This document shows positions 9,605-20,627 of a DNA stretch of 64,000 nucleotides, piece after piece (position 1 is the stretch's first letter; each line of letters starts with the position of its first letter). Source of the DNA: Pyronema omphalodes. Its lineage: Eukaryota > Ascomycota > Pezizomycetes > Pezizales > Pyronemataceae. The position numbers and the translations under genes were made by a program. The notes beneath the pieces are model-generated. The model did not search any database, had not been told where the DNA came from, and saw only the letters and a program-made list of their open reading frames with translations. The stretch spans positions 93,537 through 157,536 of the forward strand of contig JAJJXM010000092.1 in NCBI GenBank assembly GCA_024516155.1. Reading direction: 5' to 3'.

Positions 9605-10605
9605 TCGCACCCAGGGCTGAAGCTGAAACCTTCGCCCGGAACTGGAGAAACCTCACGTCCACGACATGCATCTGGACAGATGGCTCTCGAATGGAGGGAC
9701 ATACGGGTGCGGGAGTAGTCCGCTACATCAACGGAGCCTTTCGTTCTTCCCAGCACTACTTGGGTCGTCATACGGAGGTGTTCGACGCTGAGCTCTACGC
9801 CATCTGGCGGGGGCTCAAGGAGTTCCATTCCAATCACTTCTGGGATCCCAACTCGAATACCAAAGCGATCGTTTTTTCGGACGCCCAGGCTGCTCTCAAG
9901 CGTCTGGAGTCTGACACCCCCGGTCCCGGCCAGGAGCTTGCCAAACTTATCTCCCGCGAAGCCTACTACCTCCTCTTTGACTCCGGTATCGACGTGGAAT
10001 TCCATTGGATCCCGGGCCACAGCGATATCCCCGAAAACGAGGAAGCGGATCGAGTAGCTAAGGAAGCATCGAAGCATCGCTGCGACTCCCGTATGCTCAA
10101 ACGGTGTGACGATCCAGTGTGTGCTGTTCCGGCGTGGGCTTCCCTGGCGCACCTCAACCGGATCGCAACGGAAACGACATCAACTATCACTCGTCGCTGG
10201 GTTAAGCAACAGACAGCGACCAGCCGTTCCTTCCGCCCCCGCCAAAAATGGGGAATCCGCCCTGAATTGGTTTCCCTCCCCAAACGCCGAGCAGCTGTGT
10301 TCCTCCAGCTTGCGTCAGGCCACGCCCTCATCGGCACCCATCTGGTGCGCGTTAAGAAAAAAGAGTCGGACCGGTGCTGGTGGTGCCAGTCGGAAAAACG
10401 ACAAACCAGAGGCCATCTGTTTGGAGAATGCCCCCGCTGGCGAAAGGAGTTCAAGACGTTGAAAGAGGAGGTTGAGAGAATACGGGGACGGAGGGGAAGG
10501 CCGAGAGGAAGGCTTAAGGTGGTGGATTTATTTAGGGACGATCGACTCACGAAAGCGATCTTGGAATTCTTATCTGCAACGGAGATAGGCAGAAGATACG
10601 TATAG
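9598..10605 (+). CDS. LINE-A ORF2 C-terminus: RNase H and terminal Cys/His motif
   Basis: Continuation of ORF2 in the -1 frame. Homologous reading starts at about 9472, before the nominal GTG at 9598. The RNase H fold carries all four catalytic acids: TDGSRMEG (Asp), FDAELYAIWRGL (Glu), VFSDAQAAL (Asp) and ENEEADRVAKEA (Asp). It also has the WIPGHSDI loop. Near the end, CWWCQSEKRQTRGHLFGEC is the Cys/His motif typical of LINE ORF2 C-termini, followed by a basic tail. It has no start codon of its own expected in nature and should be read as part of ORF2. Confidence 0.9.
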   Translation: MVIAPRAEAETFARNWRNLTSTTCIWTDGSRMEGHTGAGVVRYINGAFRSSQHYLGRHTEVFDAELYAIWRGLKEFHSNHFWDPNSNTKAIVFSDAQAALKRLESDTPGPGQELAKLISREAYYLLFDSGIDVEFHWIPGHSDIPENEEADRVAKEASKHRCDSRMLKRCDDPVCAVPAWASLAHLNRIATETTSTITRRWVKQQTATSRSFRPRQKWGIRPELVSLPKRRAAVFLQLASGHALIGTHLVRVKKKESDRCWWCQSEKRQTRGHLFGECPRWRKEFKTLKEEVERIRGRRGRPRGRLKVVDLFRDDRLTKAILEFLSATEIGRRYV

Positions 10606-10939
10606 GCATGGGCAGGAGGGCCAGGTGCTTGGAGGGCGATTTGTAAATTTTTTCATTACTTTTCTTTTGATTTTCACGATTTTTTCTTTTTAGTTATAAG
10701 AGGGGAAGGTGTGAGCGATACGGGGGACTGTCAGGTTTCGGCTGGGGTTTAGGATTTTTTGTTTCTTTTTGGGTGTTTCTTTATTTACTTATCTTTTCGG
10801 GGACGTCACGGGGTGCAGGAGATTGGGGAGCCTCTTTAGGTGGTTTCGGCCACGAGGACAGGAAAAAACGGATTTAGTTTCCCGCATAGGCCTTAAAGGC
10901 CTCGAACGGTGTATGATTAAAATCAAATCAAATCAAATC
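10606..10939 (+). other. LINE-A 3' UTR with AATCA tandem tail
   Basis: A T-rich then G-rich UTR ending CGCATAGGCCTTAAAGGCC, GAACGGTGTATGATT and (AATCA)4 at 10921-10940. The segment from about 10825 recurs, diverged, at 36806-36960 and 40697-40835 (minus strand) and in part at 932-1000. It is probably the template-recognition region for the reverse transcriptase. Confidence 0.85.
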
Positions 10940-10952
10940 AAAATATCTCGGA
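10940..10952. repeat. Right target-site duplication of LINE-A
   Basis: AAAATATCTCGGA, identical to 4890-4902. It overlaps the last A of the AATCA tail by one base, so the exact element end is ambiguous by one. Confidence 0.93.
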
Positions 10953-13900
10953 TAATCATATTGAAGTAACTGAACCCGAGTAATCGGTATCATATGACCT
11001 TTTATTTCTATCAAAGGCCAGCCGGAGGACATGCAATAATGAGCCGAAGAATGAGTTCCAATTTCTACATATGCAATTATATGCAAATATGTAGGAATAT
11101 CATATTTCGTCACTCGATGAATATCACGTCTGTGCCACTGTGCATCTTAAATGGTGCCATAGCCATCCGCATGCCTCACATCTGAGTCATGTACATCATC
11201 ATGCCCGCCATATCATAGTTCATGGCAATGCATCAAGATAGCGGCTAGCCCACTATAGCTGGTCGAAATCCTATCTATACTAGCCAAGGTCAGAAGGTAC
11301 TCAAACCGTCGTTCTGTGCCGTATGGTGCCATACATACCATTCTCCGTATGGTCACCATATGGTACCGTTCAGCACACCATTCAAGCAAGAAGGCACTTA
11401 CGTATGAAGCAAGCGTGGAATTCTTCGCAAGCAGCAAGCAGCAAGGAGCAAGCAGTAAGCTAATTTAGCCCTGGAGCCTGGTTTCCTTGACAACAGGGTT
11501 CAGGGAAGAAACAATGGTCGATCATGGCTTCTAGATGTTGGCATCTGAAAATGAGGCTGAGGCCAGAATAGCCGGTTTGGTTCAGGTATGTATGTATGGC
11601 TGAAGCCTGAGGTGCTTTCTTATACTGCTCGCAATTGTGAAGAACTATTGAGATAATCGGGATGTAAAAGAGCCTTTGGGTTATGTTTGCTGAGCCTATT
11701 GACAAAAGGCTGAAATACCTAGGGCCCAGATAGTTGACCATCCATCATCGGATGATCTCCAGTTATTGAAAAAAACGTCCATGGGACAATAAACCAGCGG
11801 GTGAACAGACGAACCTAGGACCCAGGTATTCCACATCGATTTGTTGACGGAGGGGTATGCTGCGTACCAAGATATTTCACCTACCATTTACGCCGCCATA
11901 TATGATCTAGAAAAGCTCCACAGTTTCCAATCAACTATCGTAAATCTATGGTGCAATACATACGAAGAGCCAAATATCATGTCAAGCATCGTCCTGAACT
12001 GCTGGTGATAGCCAACACAAGTTTTCGCAGCCACAACTGGCAATTTACATGGTCCACCGTCCCTATAGTTTCGAAGCTAAAGAAGCTCCCTCTTCCTGTC
12101 AGCACCAAAAGTCATGTCAGGGCTCAGCTTCGTTCGGTATTTGGCCGGGCATCGGAGATCCGTAGGTATGCATTCAAGCCTCATAGAGGACCAGGCTCTC
12201 TGATCATCTATATACAGAATGCATACAGTAGCCTTCTAACTGCCAAAGGAGAAAGTCAAAGAAAAGTGGAGGTGGAGGAGTGTATTGATTGAGAACGTTA
12301 GTGACCTAACCCTGCACGGCTACAGCAGAAGAAGCCTGTATGGAATCTCTACCTCCACGTTCCAGTCACCTGAGCTCTATGAGTCTTTTGACACTAACTG
12401 CCAGAAACGAGGACTATGTTAATGGCACCATATCGATGTCCAATTCGTTGACAGAGACTCAGTGTAGATGTTGTGATTTCTGGCGTATTTTATGCAAGCC
12501 CAAAGCTCGTCTGCTGCAAATTGGACTAGGAGTTGATGGACCAGCCCTACTCGAATTTCATATATGCTGACCCACTCCGCTGGGAATTTTAGGAGCTTCG
12601 GTTGCTATGTATTATGCAGAATATATTGAATGAAACAAGGGGCTTTGATTCTTCACACATAGCCCTTTGAATATGCGCCCTTCCCACCCATCATAACGGG
12701 CTCATTAAATACACAGCCAGACACAGGAGCTAGGGCCTTGAATCCAGGTATGAGGAAGCATGAAGACTTTCTTAGATTTGGAGTCTACTCATTTGTTTCT
12801 ATCGATCAATAAACGCGTTTCAACTTTCGGAAAACGCCCGAGTCCGGGAAGCTCCATCGAAGTCTGTCTGAGCTTCGAGACATCCGGTATCCGATGGGCC
12901 AAAGCTGCTGGTGGCGGAAGCTTCCAGGTCTCGGCAGTCCCAGAACGCGTAGTCACGCTGATGAAACGACGGACGCGTGTATGGTCAGCAGCCAGCTTGC
13001 TCAGCCATCATTCCCGGGTAAAGTGAATGCCAAGATTGATTTCGACTCATAGACAGTCAGTGAAGTTGACTTTCGACCAATGAGGCGGTGGCTTCTAACC
13101 ATACCCAAACGCTCGCTGAGTGCTGGTGGTGTTTTGGTGGTTTCTTTTCTCGAGCATTCTTTGTTGAATTGAGGCTGAAAATTTGTTCTGGAATCATGAA
13201 TTGGTGAAACGGATTGTACTTACACGCCATGTGGCTCATTTCCCGTGAACTAAATTGCGTAGATAACCGACCGTAAGATCCATTCTAATGTGCGTCTCGC
13301 TTGTGCTTGTAATCCAAATGTCGGACTAAGGTTTGGAATTTGGGGGCCAACTCAGTGATGTTTAATCTCAACACGGGGTGGTTCGCGGGCATCCCGATGG
13401 TCTCGGACTTTCCCCGCCATCCGAGAGTCTTCGTGCTGCTGAGAAAGTTATGTGCGTTGTCTTACCAAATTAACCCTCGGGAATAGTTAACCTGATGAAC
13501 CGTTCGTTGAGGTGTCGTGGGATTAAAATGTGTCGTGTAGATGATAGAGTGACGTTGGGCTTTCCAGAGTTACGGAATCTCGGCCCATGGTCTTGTCCTG
13601 CAGAATTTAGTGTAGACGAGAAGGCGAAATGTACGAATTATCTCCGTCGTTTCAAATTAATTGGTACCTCCACTTTCCTCCATATGCAGCTTCGCCAGCC
13701 TCCTCTTCTTCGACAGTTCATCAGCCTTCTAGAATATAATTCAAAGGGTGATAGCGTATTTCCGTTCCGAGACAACTCAACCCTCCCGAAAGAGTATGAA
13801 ATTGAAGCTCACGATCTGCTAGTTCCTACTTGGGAAGATCATGCCTGAGACATTGTCAAAACGAACCTCAATAACCTAGGGCTCTTGTCAGCACTGCCTG

Positions 13901-15400
13901 ATTTTAATATTACACTCATGAATGAAAGCCGTAGAAATGGGGTATAACAAATCACCTGTTGAAGTACGGCTTTCAAACGACGACGACGACAGGCCAACGG
14001 CGATGATCATCACGTGCCAAAACAAATCTACCGGAGACAGTTAGAACTTAGAACACCGGCATACGAACCTCCTTCATCCGATGCATTTTGGATCCGCTCA
14101 ACAGCGTCATGTTGCATACTTTAGGCAGTCAACTGAATGTCCGTTTGTTCAAAGGTATATGGGCCAAAAGTCATCGAACCTTCCTAGTTGTGACCGCGTC
14201 TCATCTCTATACATCATGTAGCTTTACTTGAGTACATTCTATTGACTGACTGCTAAAGTAGTGAACATTAAGAAACCTCTTTCGCTCGCATACACCTTCT
14301 CAACGGATGCCTATGGCGAGACCGTTACTAGGTATCCGCGGACTTTTTGTCATACATTAATTAATTAGCAGACATGGTCAACTGCTTAGAGATTGAACCT
14401 TTACCATCCGCCAACCAATATGCTACCTAATGCCAGTGAGCTTGTGGCACTTCGTGTGAGCTTTTGGTACCCGTTGAGGCACCCGCTAGTTCTTGACTGT
14501 GGGTCGGTTAAATGGCAATCATAAATTCAGTATATGGTTGATGTACTGTAACTGCTTACAAGCGAGAGTACATTACTTAGTACTTACTAGAGATATGCTG
14601 TGACGGTACGAGGATCTGGGAATTTGGGCTTGGTACGACATCCGAACAGTAACAATGGTCTTTATCTGATGCCGAACTTCATAACGGGGTAGCGGCGGAG
14701 ATGTCCAGCCTCTTAACCCACCATGGTTAATCTGATGATGATTATGACATTCGCTGGTCGATGACGATTATGATGACCTTTTGCAGTAACGGCGATTTCT
14801 GCATGATTATCACCACTTCGTCTTCTCCATGCATGATATATCTTTACTTCTCTGGATTTAGAGGACTGCTTCTAAGACAGATCAAGCAGACGCATCTTAA
14901 TCGACGTTGTTTGCGTCAAGCGGAATTGCTGCATTAGTATTAGCTATTATTTAGCCCCGCCTTCGACATTGGGAATAGTGACACAATTTGAACGACGCTG
15001 GAGGACAGTGGTTTTCTGCAGTCGCTGCTTGATATGCATGAAAGATTTTCTATGTTTTGAAATTTGGTGGGCTTGTTCTTTACGAGTAGTGAGGTTAAGA
15101 CATGAAAATAAGTTCTTAATTTCATAGAGCTTGGCTGTCAAAACCATAGAGGAGGAGCAGAGGTCAGCATCGGCGTCCTGGTGATTTGCAGTCTCAAGGC
15201 CAAACATCCTGCGTGTCAGCTATGCTTGAACCTCGAAGCACAAAAAGCATGCAAGTCGTTCTGAGGGGTTGGCTACTCACTTACGGGTACGTCGTCGGAC
15301 GCCGATAGACATTTCTCCACTTATTGGGCTCTAGCAGTCAGAAATTACATGGCATTGTGTGCTCAGTAAATAAGTCTTTATTTTTTTTATTTTTTATTTT
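10953..15400. other. Gene-poor region, no gene recognised
   Basis: About 4.4 kb of mixed-composition DNA. The open frames present (for example 11948-12292, 12760-13026 and 13495-13848, plus strand) are short, lack recognisable domains and show no convincing exon chain. A GCAAGCA-rich stretch lies at about 11388-11460. I cannot exclude a small unrecognised gene, but nothing here supports one. Confidence 0.5.
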
Positions 15401-17018
15401 TGCAAAAATTCCACAAATTTGATTCACGGAGTTTCTAAGCTATGGCTTTGCCGTGAAGCTTTTGTGAACATGTCCGGGCTAGTAATACCTTCTGTGCCGT
15501 CTCGCTTCCACACAGAGGAGTACGCGAGTATCCCCCCCCCCCCGTCCTCCTTCCTCTCCCCAATCCCCCTCCCCTTCCCTACACGACACAATACGCTGCA
15601 GCGGCAGTTGGCCCCCCCCCCTCTCTCTCTCTTTTCCTCGCAGATCCTACACTTTCCTCCACCTCTCACTTTTGTTCTCGACGTCAACCTCAATCTTTTG
15701 GTTGATAACGTCGCAATCGTTTGTTGGCTGCTGAATTACAATTGTTTTACTGCATTATTGTAAGCGCCGAACTACTCGTTTTACGTGTTTAACCGATCAT
15801 CGATGCAATTACTCCCGGCCGGTACAAAATAATACTCAACTGCTTTGTCACTTGATTTGACAGGCATTTCGACTCGACTCCACCGAGTCGTCGTACAGCA
15901 TATACGGGTGCCCGCTCGCTCTAACTCCACCCGCTGCGTTCCCCTCAACTTCCAGGCTATCACTGCGCTCTCCGTCGCCACTGCTCGAGAGTATTCTGCT
16001 ACGATCAGAAGAAGCGCATCGGCACAGAAAAAGCACGAGACGGCCCCGTTTAGACGCGGCCCTTTATTCTCAACACAACTTAGCAGAGGTTCCCCCTCGA
16101 GGCAGCTCCGCCCCGCCACTGTGCCGTCTACAAGTCACTTAAACTTAGTTATCCCACCAGGTCCGGGCATCTTCACCAGTACATTCCACGCCTTCTGTTG
16201 TCTCTCCGACACCACCACTGCCTCGCACCATCCGACCCAGCTCTCGCCTCGAGCCCACACTCACTCACTCTGACTTTGGGGAAATACGTAGCAACAGCAC
16301 ATAGATACGATAGACGAGTATACAGTATACAGATCAAAGGGCTCATCTTCTGACGATTAGTCCAACTTGCACTCCGACTTGCACCTTTGTCGCTTCCCAG
16401 GACTTTGCAACAGCTGCATCACGGAGCCTGCTACGATTGGGTCATTTCATACCCCGGTACCTCCGAGCCACCACACAACTTTACCTACTTTGGCACGAGT
16501 AGTCCACCATCCCGCCATCCGCAGCGATTCCCCAAGACCCAACGCGATACTCCCCATCCCTCCCAAGGTTGCAGCACAACCCTAGAACACTGCACACTTC
16601 CAGTTATTTGCCTCTCCCAGGTCGCCCTCAGCTCTACGAATTAGGACCACACACAACAAACTACAGACCACTGCTTACGCAAGAGCAACACTCGAGCAGC
16701 ACTCGAAAACGAACATAGACCATTGCTTCCACAAGAGCAACAATCAGATCACACGAAAATAGTTAGAGACACAGACTACTCGTCACATCAAACCGAAGAT
16801 TACATCGAGAATACTGCAGGGCTTCAGCAACATAAGAAGCACCGTTTTTTTGGGTCTAAAGATCACATCATCACGCACACAAGCCAGGCCATCGCGGCAG
16901 AATTGCACAACCTATATCAGTCTTACGTCTTGACAAGTCACTCCTGCTTGACAGGAGCTAACATATAAACCCTTTATAAGTAGAGCGGTTCAAAGTGCAC
17001 AATCTACAGACAAGCACA
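15401..17018 (+). promoter_or_regulatory. Pyrimidine-rich upstream region and probable long leader of SFP1
   Basis: Contains long C and CT tracts (12 C at 15532-15543; CCCC/CTCTCT at 15611-15635), typical of fungal promoters and transcription starts, followed by about 1.3 kb of C-rich, stop-broken DNA with several upstream ATG frames. If transcription begins near the CT tracts, SFP1 has a very long 5' leader with uORFs. TATA-like CATATAAACCC and TTTATAAG at about 16962-16979 would instead allow a short leader. The sequence alone does not decide between these. Confidence 0.45.
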
Positions 17019-18789
17019 ATGCCTGCTCCAATTGACATGCCGTCACGGCCTACACAGGCACAACCCATTAAGTCCAACCTCACTAGCCAGCTCCGTGCTG
17101 CTGGTGCCGGTATGGCCAGTGGTAGTATGGGTATGGGTATGTCTATGATGGGCGAGTCATACGGCGCGCGACCTGGGAGTATCACCCACAGCAATGGCAT
17201 ACCTATGTCAAATAACCGATTTCGAAGAGAGAGTATGGTACAGGGAGAGCTTGCACGCAGCTTGCTCGCCAACGGAGGTGTAAGTTGGGGAGGTGTAAGT
17301 GTTGGAAGTTGGCTTAAGGATGAGTAAGTAGCTCAGACTCCCCGCGATGTCGAGATCAGCAGCCCCACTTGCTTTTCTCGATATCTCGTGCAGCTAACAT
17401 TGTTATTTCTCATTTACTGACAATGAAATTAGTATCATTATGACAGGTACCTCGCCGTTTACACTTAACTCGCCTTCGTACCATTCGTCCTCATATCTTC
17501 CTAAGCTTGAGGCTGAGTTCTGTCGCGACTTCTCTTGCTGCGGACTCCGTCTCCCATCGCTCCACGATCTTCTTCGTCATTATGAGGAGCACCACGCTAC
17601 CCAGATGCCGATGGGCAATGAGAACAGTTCCGGAGGTCATGGTGGACGCGAAGTCCGTCAGCCACCTAGGCCTCCCCCACAAGCTGGTGGAAGTATGATT
17701 GGTGGAATGGGCGGGATTCAATTTGAAATGATGCGCCAGCAGCAAATCAGACAGAGACAGATTGCTGAGGAAATGGAAAAGATCCAGGACGAGCATCCTG
17801 ATGGAGAAATTGCTGGAGATATGGAAATGGACGACGAGGAGATGACACCTCCCCCCACCAATCCGCTTTCCAACCTTAATACTCCCCAGGCCCATCTCGC
17901 ACAGGCACAATACGCTCACCAGATGCAGCCCGTCTCCTTCCATAGCACACCGGTTTTGTCTAATAACCAGATTGCGCACAACAACCCCGTTGGCCACTTT
18001 TCACCAGATTCCTCAGTTCCTGGAACTCCCTTAGCTACCGATAATATTGATTACAGCACATTCCCTCAGACACTCAGCGGCTTCATGCAGAACCATCATG
18101 TTACACAACAACCGAACTTTCACTATGGTGACGGAAACTCACAGGATTTTTCGCTGGACCTTTGCATCGACGAGCCTGCAAAGCGGCTTTACAGCCCCGG
18201 TGGAGTCAATGCTACCAACATCTATACTCAGAACCAACTGCAACAGTTTATGAACGCCGGTAACAACGACTTGGCAAAGAAGCTTGGAGTTCCCGACCTT
18301 GGACTTGGACAGGCTCCTACCATGCCCACTGCTTTGATGCAAGCTGAGGACAAGCCCTTCAAGTGCCCTGTCATTGGCTGCGAGAAAGCATACAAGAACC
18401 AGAATGGTTTAAAGTATCACAAGGCTGTAAGTGCAATATTTGAGTCTCGTGCTACGGTTCATGAAGCTAATTTTAAACAGCACGGCCATACCAACCAGCA
18501 GCTCCACGACAACTCCGACGGAACCTTCTCCATCGTTAACCCCGAGACTTCTACCCCCTACCCTGGTACATTGGGTATGGAGAAGGAGAAGCCCTACCGC
18601 TGCGAGTACTGTGGAAAGCGCTACAAGAACTTGAACGGCCTCAAATACCATCGCTCCCACTCGACACACCCCAACTCTACCGGACTTCCTCCACCAACAC
18701 CGACCACTCCCCAGCAGCAACCAATTCCTGGTGGTGTGGTTGCAGTTGCCGGAGGAATTGGCGAGAACAATGGAATGGGTATGCCTTGA
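17019..18789 (+). CDS. SFP1: C2H2 zinc-finger transcription factor, Sfp1-like
   Basis: Likely the nuclear regulator of ribosome biogenesis and cell-size genes. Exons 17019-17323, 17433-18426 and 18481-18789 give 535 aa. Intron 1 (109 nt) joins LKD-DIIMTGTSPF, a conserved stretch of fungal Sfp1. Intron 2 (54 nt, 18427-18480) splits zinc finger 1 and is stop-free and in frame. The N-terminus carries GELARSLLANGGVSWGGVSV; then comes a CRDFSCCGLRLPSLHDLLRH element near residue 125, a half-finger typical of Sfp1. Gln- and Asn-rich regions follow. The C-terminal pair of fingers is CPVIGCEKAYKNQNGLKYHK (near 411) and CEYCGKRYKNLNGLKYHRSH (near 474). The spacer with SIVNPETSTPYPG is the Sfp1 signature. 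The tail is Pro/Gly-rich. Confidence 0.92.
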
Positions 18790-19780
18790 GGTGTTGTTGA
18801 AGTCGTTAGCCATGCGACCTACACTGTGCCTTCTTTCGCAGTACTTTGATAGCCATACTAATGTTTTGCTTCATCCCCGGGATAAACTGCGTTACACATC
18901 CGGTTTCTTGGCGCCATCATTTTTTCTCATCGTTCTTGCTTTTTTGGTTAACAGAATGCGGCATAAGTGTGGGTGGTTCTTTGACGTTTTTTAGGTTGCT
19001 TTTTGAGCAACTATAATAACTAGTTCAGACAGTCATTTTGTTTTGCCTTATGATTTTACGACATGGGCTTCTTTGGTGCTTTCTTCATAGACAGCGGTAC
19101 TCAATGGCTATTCTTGTAAATGGCCTGTTTCACTGAGTCTTGCTTGTTTCTATTTTGTTTTTCCGCTTTTGGGATTTGTTTGGTTTTGGGCTACTAAAAG
19201 TACTGTTTTTCGTGTGGGTTGTATTGTTTTTTTCTCAATAGTTTTTGCTTTTTTGTTTTGTTGAGGAAGGAAGGAGTGGAGGAATGCAGGAGTGAAGGAG
19301 TGATTGATGATTTAGTTCTTGGATATGGATACCTTTGTGAGGAATATGTAGAGGATGTTGAAGATACCCAAACGAGAAGAATATAGGAAGGATATGAGGA
19401 AAATTTACGAGGAAAATTTAGTATGCATGTTTTTTTCAACAAAAAAAAGTTATCGGATCTGGGCGCGGGGTTTTTGTTTTTTTTTTTGTGTTTTCTTGGG
19501 GACCTTTTTTCTTTTTTTTTTCTCACTCTTTACAAGAGGGGATAGGATCAAGTTTGTTGTATACTATTGTTTTCACCGTTTGATGGGAGGGAAATTTATA
19601 CCACTTCACTCAAAAGTAAAGATATGTAGTATCTTCTTTCCATCTGTGTATTGAAATCGACTGGAAAAAGAAGTGTATGTACGAACACCTTGTGGTCTGG
19701 ACTACTATACGCCTCGCGATAATGATACACACTTCATAGGAAGTTCAGATAAAGTTTAGACCCGTTTGTAGTCACATACC
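18790..19780 (+). other. SFP1 3' flank, T-rich
   Basis: Strongly T-rich downstream sequence with several T-runs (for example 19480-19515), consistent with a 3' UTR and terminator region. No coding sequence recognised. Confidence 0.55.
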
Positions 19781-19806
19781 AGACCATGGCATAAGCGATA
19801 CTGCGC

Positions 19807-20026
19807 TATTAGCACCTGGTGCCTGGTGCCTGGCTATTGGTATGCTGGTGCCTGGTGCCTGGCTATTGGTGTACTCGAAACTGGTAACTGGTAACTGGTA
19901 ACTGGTAATCGGTAACTGGTATCTGGTAAACGGTAAACGGCAACTGGTAACTGGCATATCCATATCCATCTCATCTCCATATCCATATCCATATCCATAT
20001 CCATATCCATATCCATATCCATATTC
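19807..20026. repeat. Compound short-tandem-repeat block
   Basis: Three different arrays in a row. First are two roughly 29-bp units built on GGTGCCT (19807-19871). Next are 7-bp units AACTGGT with variants (about 19879-19955). Last is a 6-bp CATATC/ATATCC array (19955-20026), clean in its right half. Together they produce spurious YGYG and DMDM frames. Confidence 0.9.
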
Positions 20027-20099
20027 AACCAGACCATCGATCATAGATCACAGATCACAGATCACTAGGGACTAAGGACCAAGAAATGTGGAGATTATA

Positions 20100-20121
20100 T
20101 CATCTGCCGTTCGCCTGATAT
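20100..20121 (+). repeat. 22-bp dispersed repeat, copy 1
   Basis: Contains CTGCCGTTCGCCTGATAT and is identical over 22 bp to 20349-20370, 249 bp downstream. Confidence 0.85.
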
Positions 20122-20315
20122 GTAGGTCCTGGTTAACGGTGTGCCAACGGTCTGGAATTGAACCTGATTTGAGCTGAAATAACATGATTGAATATTGAAG
20201 AGACTTGATATGAGTATCCAGATGCAGATGCAGCTATCGATTGGTGATTATGATGATGATTATGATCATGATTACTAAGGAATCAGATTTCAGGAATAGG
20301 AATTGGTTAATAGTT

Positions 20316-20343
20316 ACTAAGGACACCAAGGACACCAAGGACA
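20316..20343 (+). repeat. 9-bp tandem repeat, three copies
   Basis: AAGGACACC repeated three times. It lies just before the second copy of the 22-bp repeat. Confidence 0.85.
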
Positions 20344-20348
20344 CTATG

Positions 20349-20370
20349 TCATCTGCCGTTCGCCTGATAT
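20349..20370 (+). repeat. 22-bp dispersed repeat, copy 2
   Basis: Same sequence as 20100-20121. Followed at once by a further partial copy (GCCGTTCGCCTG) at 20373-20384. Confidence 0.85.
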
Positions 20371-20555
20371 AACGCCGTTCGCCTGGTAGGAGGCTTATGT
20401 GATGTGATGCTGGCGGATATGACATATTAATCCTACCCCATTTTAGGAGTCAGGTGTCCTGGTTATAGTATCGGTTCGGTAACTGGGTAATGGTTTGCAT
20501 TGTGGGGCTGATATGGGATGGGATGATATGGGATGAGATGGCCTGGATTGAAGCA

Positions 20556-20627
20556 GGATTGACGGGATTGACGGGATTGACGGGATTGACGGGATTGACG
20601 GGATTGACGGGATTGACGGGATTGACG
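20556..20627 (+). repeat. 9-bp minisatellite, eight copies
   Basis: GGATTGACG repeated eight times without interruption (72 bp). Like the array at 403, the period is 9. Confidence 0.95.

Larger units (their letters stand above)
4903..10939 (+). mobile_element. Full-length Tad-like LINE retrotransposon (LINE-A)
   Basis: A 6037-bp non-LTR retrotransposon bounded by a perfect 13-bp TSD. Order: 110-bp 5' UTR, ORF1 (gag-like, zinc knuckles), ORF2 (APE endonuclease, reverse transcriptase, RNase H, terminal Cys/His motif), a 334-bp 3' UTR and a short tandem tail (AATCA)4. Two ORFs with RNase H is the layout of the fungal Tad1 clade. The only visible lesion is a one-base frameshift in a poly-C tract within ORF2. 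It inserted in intergenic DNA between DUS3 and SFP1. The intact TSD and nearly intact ORFs indicate a young copy. Confidence 0.95.

Noticed and set aside
9172..10152. 326-codon minus-strand ORF
   Set aside because: Antisense to the LINE-A RT and RNase H region. No domain recognised.
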